From: Smallanthus sonchifolius
Lineage: Eukaryota > Streptophyta > Magnoliopsida > Asterales > Asteraceae
DNA length: 64,000 nt
Direction: 5' to 3'
NCBI GenBank assembly: GCA_023525975.1
Contig: CM042044.1
Coordinates: 15,548,501 to 15,612,500, forward strand
Shown: in pieces, positions 21,375-32,300 of the stretch
How the letters are laid out: each line of letters begins with the position of its first letter
Numbering within the stretch: the stretch's first letter is position 1
Made by a program: the position numbers and the translations under genes
Notes under the pieces: model-generated
Database searches by the model: none
What the model was told of the DNA's origin: nothing
Seen by the model: the letters and a program-made list of their open reading frames with translations, nothing else

Positions 21375-22364
21375 AAAGCAAGTGTAACATCCCGATAACT
21401 TATCTATCTGAATGGGTCGGGTCAATGAGGGAGCATGGCCTTATTTTCATTACAATTTTGACTGTAACGGTTTCACGTGATGCTTCCCTGGATCGGCGTG
21501 GGTAAAACACTGGTGCATCAGTCTAAAAGGCCTCATTTGCGATGCCGCATAAATTAATGGTTATTGCAGGGATTGAACCCGGGTCCCTTGGGACTTCATG
21601 CCTCACCTCAACTACTACACCACAACCTCTTTGGCAAATTTTTATCTTTTATTAATAATATATATTTAAAGAAAAATACTAATTATACTAATAAAAATAT
21701 TTATTTTAAATTATATTTTATTATAAGAAACTTTGAAATTTATGTAACTTCTATTTCCAATCAAATAGTAAATGAAAGTCAAATTATATTAAATTGTAAT
21801 TAGCGTATTTTCGAAACCCAATTATATATTAATTTTTACATATTTTGAATTTGTTTTCTATCTTAAGTATATGTAATATATTTTTACAGTTATAAAATAT
21901 ATACATAAAGATTTAAAAAAATTATATATTGATATTTTTCACCCCGTGTGTATACACGGGATCTAAACTAGTTATTATTATAAAATAGATGTGCATTTAA
22001 TAAGAAAGAGAAGCGAGAAAAAGATTATGAGAGTGAATATGGAGGCGACACGTGACATAAAAAATCTTTATTTATTATATAGTATAGATTAATGAAGTTT
22101 TTAAAAGAATATACGTAATTGTCTCATATTTTAAAATAATTTAACGATAAAATATATTTCCTAAGATAACAAAAAAAAAAGTACTCAAAAGTACCTGCTC
22201 TCTATATTTTATTTAATGAGTCATTTATTGTTTTATTGATAAGTTATTCATTATTTATCTATGTTTTATAATAATTTAACACTAAATAATTTTCCAAAAT
22301 AACATAAAAATATTCAAACTATCTGCTCTTTATTGTTTTTGTAATTTTTTAATTTAGTATTTTA
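21375..22364. repeat. AT-rich repeats with Helitron ends, no gene
   Basis: 21387 starts like an LTR (tgtaacatcccg) but no full LTR follows. At about 21560-21640 the minus strand shows a tRNA-like head ending in a B-box GGGTTCAATCCC, possibly an old SINE. A Helitron 3' end (ccgtgtgtatacacggg then CTAGT) lies at 21945-21975. The reverse of a Helitron 5' end (tttatttattatatagtatag) lies at 22068-22090. No coding sequence is supported. Confidence 0.5.
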
Positions 22365-22853
22365 CTAGGTTAAAATCACGTGTATTACACGGGTTAAATA
22401 AATAAAATATTATATATTTAGTAATAAAAATTTATATTTTAAAAAACCCGTAATAAACCAGTATATTACGTCGGTTGAATAAAATATAACGTAATTTGTT
22501 AACAAACACATTTGTCAAAATATGTTTTTTAAAATGTAATTTGTCGTGACAGTTATAAGGTCTGTTAAGTTAGTTTTTAAAACATTTTTTTTTCAACTGA
22601 GTATTAATTTTTTAATTTACATGATAAATTTTAGTTCATATTAAGTTTATTTGATTGATGATATAATAACTATTTATAATTAAATAATAAGCATTCGTAA
22701 TTAGATTTATTAATATAAATATTATTATTTAATAGGAGATAGAAATAGAAAATCTAATATTTAATAGGAGAAATAGGCGAAAAAATAAAGATAAGGAGTA
22801 ACCAGAGAGTGACACATGTCTTGAAAAGATTTTCATTTATTAGATTAGTAAGA
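22365..22853 (-). mobile_element. Short non-autonomous Helitron
   Basis: On the minus strand it starts TCTTACTAATCTAATAAATG at 22853 and ends with a hairpin-like 'cccgtgtaatacacg' followed by CTAG at 22365-22368, with T next. The inner 'gacacatgtcttgaaaagat' is shared in form with the copies at 8238, 43990 and 62500. It is non-coding. Confidence 0.65.
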
Positions 22854-23158
22854 TTATTAAGTTATGTAACATTGTGTGTATGTTTTATCATAGTTTAACA
22901 AAAAGGGTGTTCAATGCTGTCATATTCGTTTTTATATTTTTGTAATGTTTAATAAAATGCTATCAATTTATTAACATACGTTGATTACAAAAGTAAATTG
23001 TATTTGATGATTATGAAAAAAGTTATGAAACACACCTTATGCATGTGTTTAAAGTTTAAACTATATCTTTGTTCCATATGGTACAACTATGTCATGCGAA
23101 TGCAAATTAAATATTGCGTGTGCCTGTGTGGTTTTTGTTGGTATAATTTTTAATTTAC
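22854..23158. other. Intergenic, nothing recognised
   Basis: AT-rich sequence with no ORF, RNA gene or clear repeat end. A few lines near 22930-23060 have mixed composition but gave no recognisable motif. Confidence 0.5.
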
Positions 23159-23161
23159 TTA

Positions 23162-23424
23162 GAGCATTTTCAGCTCGTTCTTTATATTTTATATCCTTAT
23201 CGTTATAATTACACTAAAAAACACCACTTTTTTTACCTTTTATCTTTACTTTTCTATCTCCTTATCTTTATCCTTATAATTATACTAAAAACCACTACTT
23301 TTATCCTTATATTTACAAAAACCTTATATCTTTTCTCTCTCCTCCACTCACAACCACTTTAAACCACTCCATAAAATATACAAAACTCACTCACATACTT
23401 ATAAGGAATGAGCTGTGAATGCTC
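23162..23424. mobile_element. MITE with 3-bp TTA target duplication
   Basis: The ends GAGCATTTTCAGCTCGTTC and, reverse-complemented, GAGCATTCACAGCTCATTC are imperfect inverted repeats. TTA flanks both sides (23159-23161, 23425-23427). The 263-bp size, lack of coding sequence and TTA duplication fit a PIF/Harbinger-derived (Tourist-like) MITE. It lies about 590 bases upstream of the KO start codon. Confidence 0.75.
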
Positions 23425-23427
23425 TTA

Positions 23428-24011
23428 GATAATTTTAAAATACTTGTAATAATAATAACTAACATAAAATCAATGAGAAACTCCAAATGAATCTTTTCTC
23501 TTATATACTACACATGTCTACATAGTTTATGATAAATGAAATAAACATTTTTTAAATAATATTTATCTAAACTAACCATAATTTTCATGTGGGTTAGACC
23601 AAAATTTTTTTGTATTTAGCTGTAGAAAATTGTCCCAAGAGTATCCGACCGTATGAAATTTTTTTTGGGTCCGTCACTGATTTTTTTAATACTTTTGTCA
23701 AAAATATATGTTTAAGTTGAAGTTCAATTAGCAATTCTTTTATAAAACTACTTAATATACAACAAATTGCTTATTAGTTACAAAAAATAATGAGAACATA
23801 AAAACAAAAACTAAAAATTACAATTTACAACAACCTTTTTCTTGAAATAGACTTTTTGTAAACTTTGTATTTTGAACTAAAATTTAAAACTTTTGTTTAT
23901 TATTTATCAAAGTAGCGTGAGATCAAACTCAGAATATTATTTAAGTGCCACCTCTAGTCCATAGAACACTCCATTAGTAACCATAATCTCTCTGTCTCTC
24001 CGCCGGGAAAA
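23428..24011 (+). promoter_or_regulatory. KO upstream region and 5' leader
   Basis: This is the stretch between the MITE and the KO start codon. The last 60 bases contain a CT-rich leader (ccataatctctctgtctctccgcc) typical of plant 5' UTRs, and the ATG lies in a favourable aaaaATGG context. No TATA box can be assigned with confidence in this AT-rich DNA. A fragment at 23600-23690 resembles a repeat near 16333 in reverse orientation. Confidence 0.5.
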
Positions 24012-26527
24012 ATGGATACCGTCACCGATATGCTTACAATTCCCTCGGTAACCGGAATAGCCGTCGGCTGTACGGCCGTAGCGATCGTCGTTGCTCTCTG
24101 GTATCTCATAACCCACCCCTCCAATCACAGCGATCAACCAAACCATCTTCCTACCGTTCCTGGTACTATTCTATACACATAGATACATGCAATTACTTGA
24201 TTTTAAGTTTTAACTAGCAAATAGGTCAAATTTACGTCTGTCTAAACCGTTTTCGTTTGAACCAGCTTCTTACTGGTCGTACCGGTGAACCAGACAGGGT
24301 GGTTGGACCGGATTTCTATCTTTTTTCTTTCGAGATCTCATTCGATAATTAATTTAGTATTAAAAGTTTCATATTTTATTTATTTAAAAGCTATTAAAAT
24401 TACAAATTTATATCAAAACATAAATACTTTTATATTTTTATATTTTGTATCGAAATATAAAATATTTCTCACTCGCCTTTTTGTTCAATTTTTTATTTAA
24501 TATGTTTGATTCTGATTTATAAGGAGTTTGTTGGTTATGATCATGTGATTATGGTGATTGATGATGTGTGTGGTTATAATTTTCAGTGGTGCCTGGGGTG
24601 CCACTGTTGGGGAATCTACTGCAGTTGAAGGAGAAGAAACCTTACAAGACTTTTACAAGATGGGCAGACACATATGGTCCCATTTATTCAATTAGAACTG
24701 GAGCCACTTCTATGGTGGTGGTCAGTTCAAATGAGATTGCCAAGGAGGTATCAACATAATCCTACACTTTTTATCTTTTTGTAATTTGGGATGACAACAC
24801 ATTTTTCTATTTCTAATTTGGCATGAAAAATTCGGGATACATGTTGATTATAATACGAGACTTTTTCTAGTTGTGAGTTTCCTCTTGTGTGGTGTGGGGT
24901 GAGATTCGAACTAGAGTGAAAACTTTGGTCTGAATAAGATAACAAAGGCCTCCGATCGTTAAACAATCTGCAATAAAAAAAATACTCATCGCCTGTAATT
25001 CAGCTTAAACTTGCTTAAAAAATCAACTTGAATTCTTGAAACATTAAATGGTAAATTTTCTTTGTAATTTTATAATTTTAAGAATTTCAAACCAACTTGA
25101 ATTCTTGAAACATTAAATGCTAAATTTCGTTGTAATTTTATAATTTTAAGAATTTAAAGTTTTTAATGACCTGAACGTAATATTTATTTTATTTTTAAAA
25201 TTATATATATATACCAGGTCAATGTGTAATATAAGGTCAATGTGTAATACACCAGATCAATGTGTAATACAAGGTCTGATATTATACAATGATCAGACAT
25301 GATATTACACAATGAACTGATATTACACAATGAGAATATTACACAATGACCTGGCATATTTGAGCGAATTACAAAATGAGATGGAAAACGTAAAACACAA
25401 TGATGAAAACATATAACTCAATGATGAAAAATATTTGACACAATGAACTTGTATTACACGATGACCTGACTAATTACACAATGACTTGACTAATTACACA
25501 ATGACTTGACTAATTACACAATGAACTTGTATTACACAATGAACTTGTATTATACAATGAACTTGTATTACACAATGACCAGATGTGGTATTACACAATG
25601 AATTTGTATTACACAATGAACTTGTATTACACAATAAACTTGTATTACACGATAAACTTGTATTACACAATGACATGACTAACTATACAATGAGCTGGAA
25701 AACGTAAAACACAATGATAAATACATATAATACAATGAACTTGTATTACACATTGAACTTGTATAACACAATGAACTTGTATTACACAATGACCTGACTA
25801 ATTACACAATGAGCTTGTATTACACAATGACTTGACTAATTACACAATGACAAGATATTACACAATGACCAGACGTGGTATTACACAATGAACTTGTATT
25901 ACACGATGAAATTGTAATACACAATGACCTGACTAACTACACAATGAGCTGGAAAACGTAAAACACAATGGTAAATACATATAACACAATGAACTTGTAT
26001 TACACATTGAACTTGTATAACATAATGAACTTGTATTATACAATGAACTTGTATTACATAGTGATCTAACTAATTACACAATGAACTTGTATTACACAAT
26101 GACCAGACGTGATATTACACAATGAACTTGTATTACACAATGAACTTGTATTACACATTGAACTTGTATTACACAATGAACTTGTATTACACATTGACCT
26201 GACTAATTACACAATGAGCTGAAAAACGTAAAAAAATTTCGTTTTTGTTTTTAACGACACTATACTCGTTTTGAAGATATAAAAACGCTCGTTTTTATGG
26301 TGTATTTTTTTTGAAAAAAATAATGTCGTATGTAAAAGTTATGAACGTTTAAAAATGAGGGGGGGAACTTGATAAAAAGTCAACAAAAGTGGTCAAAACT
26401 AAAATAACATTCAACAACTTTTTCTTCTACAATTTAATCTCAACCATTAAATCTTTTTCACAATTTGATCTAATGGCCCTAAATCCTTCTCACCCTTCTT
26501 ACAATTAAAATCATTTTTCCCTGAATC

Positions 26528-26569
<42 letters not shown>

Positions 26570-29500
26570 TTATTAAAAGAAAACTAGGGGGAATAGTTAA
26601 CTTTTGGTTGTTTTCATTTTTGTCACCAAACTTTTGTTTTTGTTTTTTTTTTGTACCTTTTCAATATATTCATTTTTAACCCTTGTACTATATAATATAC
26701 ACTTTAAGCCCGTTTATTTTCTATTAATTTCGTTTTCCTTTAACAACTTTCGTTCGTTTACTTTTTTCAAAACACAGAGGGCGCGTTTTTTTTTGTCAAT
26801 GTTCCGATATAATTTTTTTTAAACGTAGTTGTATTCAAAATCTATGGGTTTTTTTATCGTTACCTATAGCGACCGCCGTTACCGTTGTGGTACCGTGACC
26901 AGCCGAACCTGTTATGAGCGAACAACATCATTTTCGGTATTGATATTATCGGAACCCGTATCGGTATTCGCTTTTATGGTTTTCGATGACCCAAACCATT
27001 AATTTGTTTATTTCCTTTTTTGTTATTTAGTTTTATTTTTTCTTTGATTAATATTATTTTTACCCTTGCACTTACGTTTTAATTTAAATTTATTAACGAT
27101 TGGCCAGACACCCGCCGCGAAGCGCGGGTATAACAATCTAGTTATTATAATTATCAAGTAACTAGGAGGACACGTGTCACCCTTTGGTGTCTCATCACTT
27201 TTATTTTCCCCATTATCTCTCATATTAAATGAGTGAACACGTGTCATTTTTAGGTGTCTTCTCATCCTTATTTTCCCGTTTATTTTTCATATTAAATGAT
27301 ATGGACGATAAAAAAATATTTTTAGATATTTAACATAAATTTAATTATGGGTATTTATTATGTCACTAACTATATAATTTTAATACTAAATTAATTATGA
27401 TTAATTATAATTTATGATGGTACTTATCATTTTCAAAAAATAAATTTTTATTATAAATGTTATCATATCATCAACAATGTTTTAACATTTTAACCAACTT
27501 CATTATTTTAGTCAAATAGATTAATAATTCGTTTCAATTTTTATCTACAAATTTTTTAATTCATAATTTTGTTTATCATTAATTAAATTGTTCAATTGTT
27601 TTATAATATCTAAATCATCATTACTAATTACTATTTAATATATTAATTTAATATATTAATCCGTGAGTTTTTAGAAAAACTAGTCTAATACCTAGATACC
27701 GATTTTGAATTTCCAATCCGTCGCAGTCTTTCGCCGTCCTTAACATATATGCCTAAAACGGCATATTGTTAAAGTGAAAGTCGTGACAAATTTGGAATCC
27801 AAACAAATTGAAATACTATAAAAATTTACACGTAAAGCATTCATAATTTATTAAAGCTTAGTCACGATCAAGAAAATGAAAGTTTGCATGTAGGCTGTGG
27901 ACATATCTAGTTTGATGACAAAATCTTTATTTATTAATCATCTGACTAGCATATCTAATAATATATTACAATATAATTAAACATTATCTTTTTACGAAAA
28001 AAAATCAATAATGTTGAAAAAGAAAATATTCAGACAGCCGGAGTAAGTATAAGTTAAATCAAAGAGCTACAAGTCTGTTTGTCCAAGATTCGATTACAAA
28101 TTACAATGATTTTATCATATTAATAATAATTTATTTGTTGAAATAGTAGAAATATCATAAAAAACAAATAAAATATAACAAATAAATTAATTAACCAATA
28201 CTTCAAATACTCAATATACCCTTTATTAAAACCAAAATGTGAGTAAATCACAGTAAGCTTCGCCCATATCTTCTATGGATTGATTGCTTGGGCAGTGTAT
28301 CTTCTATGGATTGATTGCTTGGGCAGTGTTTTTATAGGTTGCACAGGAAAAATGTTACATGCCATAATAGTTTATGATTTATTATAATAACGATATATAG
28401 TAAATGCTTCATACATGTGATGTGTTGATCAACGTTAGAGATGGATGGATAGCAACAAAGGATGTAGACTTTTTTTCGAAGGGATGATGGAGTAATTTTC
28501 TTTTGATTTATATTATAAATTTTTTTGAAAAACACCAACTTAATAAAAAAAAAATTGTTTTTCTATTTTTATTTGGGGTGGGTGGGTTAGCCAATATCTT
28601 AATGGTAACACTTACATATATGTTGTTAATTTGATCATTTTCATGCATTTTATAGGCATTTGTTACCCGATTTCAATCTATCTCAACCAGAGTTCTATCA
28701 AAGGCATTAAAGGTCCTCACAGCTGATAAAACCATGGTAGCTATGAGTGATTATGATGATTATCACAAGACCATCAAACGCCATATACTAACTAGTTTCC
28801 TCGGACCAAATGCTCAGGTTTGTGTTTTTTTTTATGGAAAACTCACAGTCACAGGACCCCACCAATACCAAAGGGGATCACATGAATCGCCTTCTATTGG
28901 TTATGACAAGAAACCGGTGGAAGCAGGATTGGAATCTGAGTTCTCTGTTAGAGGGAATCAGAAGCTTACCACTTTGCCACCTCTTGAAGGGTGACTTTCG
29001 CGTGTTTAATCGACCATATTTTAACTGTTCATTTTGGATGTATATTTTCAGAAGAAACACCGTGTACATAGAGACATTATGATGGAAAATATGTCATACC
29101 AACTTCATGCATTTGTTCAAAACTCTCCCGAAGAAGAAGTGGATCTCAGGAAAATATTCCAGTCAGAACTTTTTGGATTAGCAATGAGACAAGTGAGTTC
29201 ACGTAATATTCAATTATTAAACGATTATTAATGCTTAAAATATTTTTGTCTTTTCATTTGCACTCTTTTAGACAATGGGAAAGGACGTGGAAAGCTTATA
29301 TGTGGAAGATCTTAAGATCACCATGAACCGAGATGAGATATTTCAGGTATTGGTGGTTGACCCGATGATGGGTGCAATTGACGTTGACTGGAGAGATTTC
29401 TTCCCATATCTAAAGTGGGTCCCGAATAAAAAGTTTGAGAACACGATCCAAAACATGTATATAAGGAGAGAAGCCGTGATGAAGGCACTTATTAAGGAAC

Positions 29501-30540
29501 ATGAAAAGCGTATCGCTTCAGGGGAGGTATTTTATAGTGGCATTTCCTAGATTGTAAATCTAGCTAACTAAGATCACTTTAGAATGATATTAACTAGTCT
29601 TAGTTTATTGAAAAACAGAAATTAAACAGCTACATTGATTACTTGCTATCAGAAGCACAAACATTAACCGATCTACAACTACTTATGTCCCTTTGGGAGC
29701 CTATTATCGAATCATCAGACACCACTATGGTCTCCACTGAATGGGCAATGTATGAACTTGCAAAAAACCCCAAGATTCAGGTTTGTATTATTCTTTCAAG
29801 GTAAGACTAACAAATACTAAAACTACTACTTGCATAAAAATACCATATAATAATATATGGTTTACCAAAATATGCATGCTGCAAATTAAATGAAATTTGT
29901 CTTTGGTGTAATTCTTTTTTTTTTATCTAAATCAGGATCGTTTGTACCGGGACATCCAAAGTGTTTGTGGGACAGACAAGGTCACAGAAGAACACATATC
30001 TCAACTGCCATACATAACTGCTATTTTTCATGAAACCTTGAGAAGGCATAGTCCGGTTCCTATTATTCCGTTAAGACATGTGCGTGAAGACACAATTCTA
30101 GGAGGGTACCACGTCCCAGCTGGAACCGAGGTTTACTCTTTAAAGAAGTCCAACATATGATCTTTTGTATCTTTTTTTAATTTTTACGACCATTATACAA
30201 CTTCAGACCGAGTATGTTCAATTTGCAGCTAGCGGTGAACATTTATGGATGTAACATGGAGAAGACTGTGTGGGAGAATCCTGAAGAGTGGAATCCAGAG
30301 AGATTTATGAAGGAAAATGAAACGATTGATTTTCAGAGAACGATGGCGTTTGGAGGTGGAAAAAGGATGTGTGCTGGTTCTCTTCAAGCAATGTTGATTT
30401 CTTGCATTGGAATTGGAAGAATGGTGCAAGAGTTTGAATGGAAACTGAAAGATAATGCCCAAGAAGATGTTAATACGATTGGGCTTACCACACAAATGCT
30501 TCGTCCGCTGCGTGCCTTAATCAAGCCCAGAAAATCATAG
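24012..30540 (+). CDS. KO: ent-Kaurene oxidase, CYP701A-type cytochrome P450, 8 exons
   Basis: This gene encodes the P450 that oxidises ent-kaurene in three steps to ent-kaurenoic acid, early in gibberellin synthesis (and in diterpene glycoside synthesis in Stevia), at the plastid envelope/ER. Exons by GT-AG borders: 24012-24162, 24587-24747, 28656-28817, 29052-29192, 29272-29526, 29619-29780, 29936-30130 and 30229-30540. They sum to 1539 bases, 512 residues plus TAG. Residues 1-35 form a hydrophobic anchor; a proline-rich hinge (VPVVPGVPLLGN) follows. The I-helix motif is ESSDTT (321-326), the E-x-x-R pair is E377/R380, and the haem loop is FGGGKRMCAG with Cys457. No lesion is seen and the length equals that of known KOs. 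Intron 2 is 3.9 kb because of repeats; the other introns are 79-424 bases. The assignment rests on strong recalled similarity to Stevia KO. Confidence 0.96.
24295..24465 (+). repeat. Dispersed repeat copy in KO intron 1
   Basis: It starts 'ttggaccggatttct' and continues 'attaatttagtatt' and 'attaaaattacaaatt', resembling 15883-16080 and, more briefly, 12605-12690. It accounts for much of the 424-base first intron. Confidence 0.6.
24868..25190 (+). repeat. Repeat block in KO intron 2, shared with 7785-8040
   Basis: It has the same order of landmarks as the upstream copy. Here the 'aacttgaattcttgaaacattaaatg' unit is itself duplicated (about 25025 and 25095). It ends at 'tttttaatgacctgaacg'. 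Confidence 0.75.
25200..26225. repeat. Minisatellite of about 18-bp units in KO intron 2
   Basis: About 1 kb is built from short units such as ATTACACAATGAACTTGT and ATGACCTGACTAATTACACA, in varied order and with point changes. ACACAATGA recurs dozens of times. Higher-order units that include 'gagctggaaaacgtaaaacacaatg' recur near 25690, 25950 and 26215. Units are contiguous, not separated by unique spacers. Confidence 0.9.
26530..26568. repeat. (TA)n microsatellite
   Basis: An uninterrupted run of about 18 TA units in KO intron 2, directly left of the Helitron-like element that ends at 27141. Confidence 0.95.
26569..27141 (+). mobile_element. Helitron-like element in KO intron 2
   Basis: The 3' end is typical: a GC-rich hairpin (cccgccgcgaagcgcggg, 27109-27127), a short spacer, then CTAG at 27138-27141 followed by T. 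The 5' edge is blurred by the TA run; 'attattaaaagaaaactaggggg' is probably close to it. Similar sequence lies at 6950-7480. It is non-coding. Confidence 0.6.
27650..28340 (+). repeat. KO intron 2 segment shared with 8680-9025 and 12290-12570
   Basis: This is the intronic counterpart of the two upstream blocks, in the same order and orientation and here not interrupted by the TIR element. A 30-base unit (ttctatggattgattgcttg, then ggcagtgt) is tandemly duplicated at 28271-28329, only in this copy. Confidence 0.8.
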
Positions 30541-30864
30541 CGGGTGTATGGCTAATTCGACTTAGCCATACACACTTATGTCATTTAGCCATTTGTATTT
30601 TCACATGTTTTTACTAGATTGCGACTTTGATTCTATGTATGAAAATTGCATTGATGCTGATCTTTAGTGTGCATGTGTCTCCACTGGGGGTTATGTCCCC
30701 CCTACACAGCTTCATCCTCTTCTCCGATCATTGCAACAACAAGACATGTGCACAAATCCTGTATTTGGGTTTCCTGGGCCTCTCTCAGTTGCGAGCTCTC
30801 TTCTTCCCTCTTATTTACACGCCATTAACTCTCATACATACATATTGCACACATGTACACATCC
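30541..30864 (+). promoter_or_regulatory. KO 3' flank with perfect hairpin after the stop codon
   Basis: Three bases after the TAG, GTGTATGGCTAA (30544-30555) and TTAGCCATACAC (30562-30573) form a perfect 12-bp inverted repeat around a 6-base loop. The rest is probably 3' UTR and 3' flank; no single polyadenylation signal stands out. The reading frames near 30627-30913 have no recognisable domain. Confidence 0.7.
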
Positions 30865-31618
30865 TGTTGAGCATGTAGGCCGATTAGAGAAAGCACAGTC
30901 GGCCCTAGGCTGATTAGAGTGTGCAACCGACCCTAATTTATTTTCGGCAGTGAAATTTTAGAGTTCTCAACTTTTCGGCAATTAGGAAAGTGTTAACCCT
31001 AATCTCTATTCTTTAAATACAAGATCTTGTATTTGGAATTAATTAACACCTAATGAAGGGGGACACCCCGCCTCGCCTGATATATAACAGGTAAAGACAA
31101 AGGAACTAGAAAAGGAGAAATGTTGGTTAAAGGAAGATATGTAAAAAGGTGATGTGTATCCTACGAATCTTCAAAGAAGTACCCAAAGTGAGTCAGTGGC
31201 AGGTGAGGGTTACGAAAAGTATTGATTCGGTACAAAGAGCATTCAATGCTCACTCCAGGAGGTATCCAAAAGGATCTCGGTATATAGAGAAATCCAAGAG
31301 GAAAGAAAAGGTAAGACAACAACGACTCACTCTCTTTCTCTCTCACCTAAATTCTCTCCACCGAGATATTGATTGAGAATTCACCTAAATTCTCTCCACC
31401 GAGATATCGATTGAGAATTACAAAATATACTCTTACCAAAGGGGAGCTCCCCTTCTTCATACAAATATCACATTCTCAGGTCGAAGGTTGGTCGTGGAGG
31501 CACTCCCCGGGTCATCCACGACAAGTCTAACGGTGTTATGTTTTGTTGGAAGCTTTTTAGGGTTAAATACGAAGCTACTATCTCTCATCAGTACCAAGTG
31601 CGGATTTGGGACGCTACA
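30865..31618 (+). repeat. LTR of a Tat/Ogre-like Ty3/gypsy element
   Basis: It is bounded by TGTTGAGCATG and GACGCTACA. Directly after it, TTGGCGCCATCCGTGGGA (31619-31636) is a primer binding site of the kind used by Tat/Ogre elements. Internal sequence resumes only at 42504 because two younger elements are inserted. The left border is less certain than the right. The inner repeat 'attcacctaaattctctccaccgagatat' (about 31345-31410, twice) is a local duplication. Confidence 0.65.
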
Positions 31619-31638
31619 TTGGCGCCATCCGTGGGACT

Positions 31639-32293
31639 TGTAACAGCCCAAACAAACCGTACCAAGATATTGTCTGCTTTGCCCCCGATGAGTTGCCCAT
31701 CCAGGAACTCCCGGTTTTGTTTTCACCCGACGAGTTGCTCGTCTAGGCAAAACGCGTCTTGATAGAGAAGGTATCCACCCCCTTATAAGGAAGGTTTCGT
31801 TATCCCCTTCAACCAATGTGGGATATTACAATCCACCCCCTTTACGGAGCCCAGTGTCCTCGCTGGCACATCAGTCCGGCCCCTGGCTCTGATACCATCT
31901 GTAATAGCCCAAACAAACCGTACCAAGATATTGTCCGCTTTGCCCCCGATGGGTTGCCCATCCAAGAACTCACGGTTTGGTTTTCATCCAACGAGTTGCT
32001 CGCCCAGGCAAAACGCGTCTTGATAGAGAAGGTATACACCCCCTTAAAAGGAAGGTTTCGTTCTCCCCCTTAATTGATGTGGGATGCTACAATATACCAT
32101 CTGTAACATCCCAAACAAACCGTACCAAGATATTTACCGCTTTTCCCCCGATAGGTTGCCCATCCAGGAACTCACGGTTTTGTTTTCACCCGACGAGTTG
32201 CTCGCCCAGGCAAAACACGTCTTAATAGAGAAGGTATCCACCCCCTTATACGGAAGGTTTCGTTCTCCCCCTCAGCCGGTGTGGGATATTATA
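31639..32293 (-). mobile_element. TRIM retrotransposon, triple-LTR array
   Basis: Three LTRs of 192 bases each (31639-31830, 31900-32091, 32102-32293) run TGTAAYATCCCA...GGGCTGTTACA on the minus strand. LTR1 and LTR2 enclose 69 bases holding a tRNA-iMet primer site (TGGTATCAGAGCC, about 31884-31896) and a purine tract (AAAGGGGGTGGA, about 31832-31843). LTR2 and LTR3 enclose only 10 bases, a remnant of the primer-site end. The TSD GGACT flanks the whole array (31634-31638 and 32294-32298), so it arose from one insertion. It has no coding capacity. Confidence 0.9.
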
Positions 32294-32300
32294 GGACTGG

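Noticed and set aside
25200..26225. Regular repeats considered as a CRISPR-like array
   Set aside because: Units are contiguous and variable without unique spacers, in a plant intron; it is a minisatellite.
28734..29069. Longer frames overlapping KO exon 3 and its following intron
   Set aside because: They read through the GT donor at 28818; the spliced model restores the full P450 frame.
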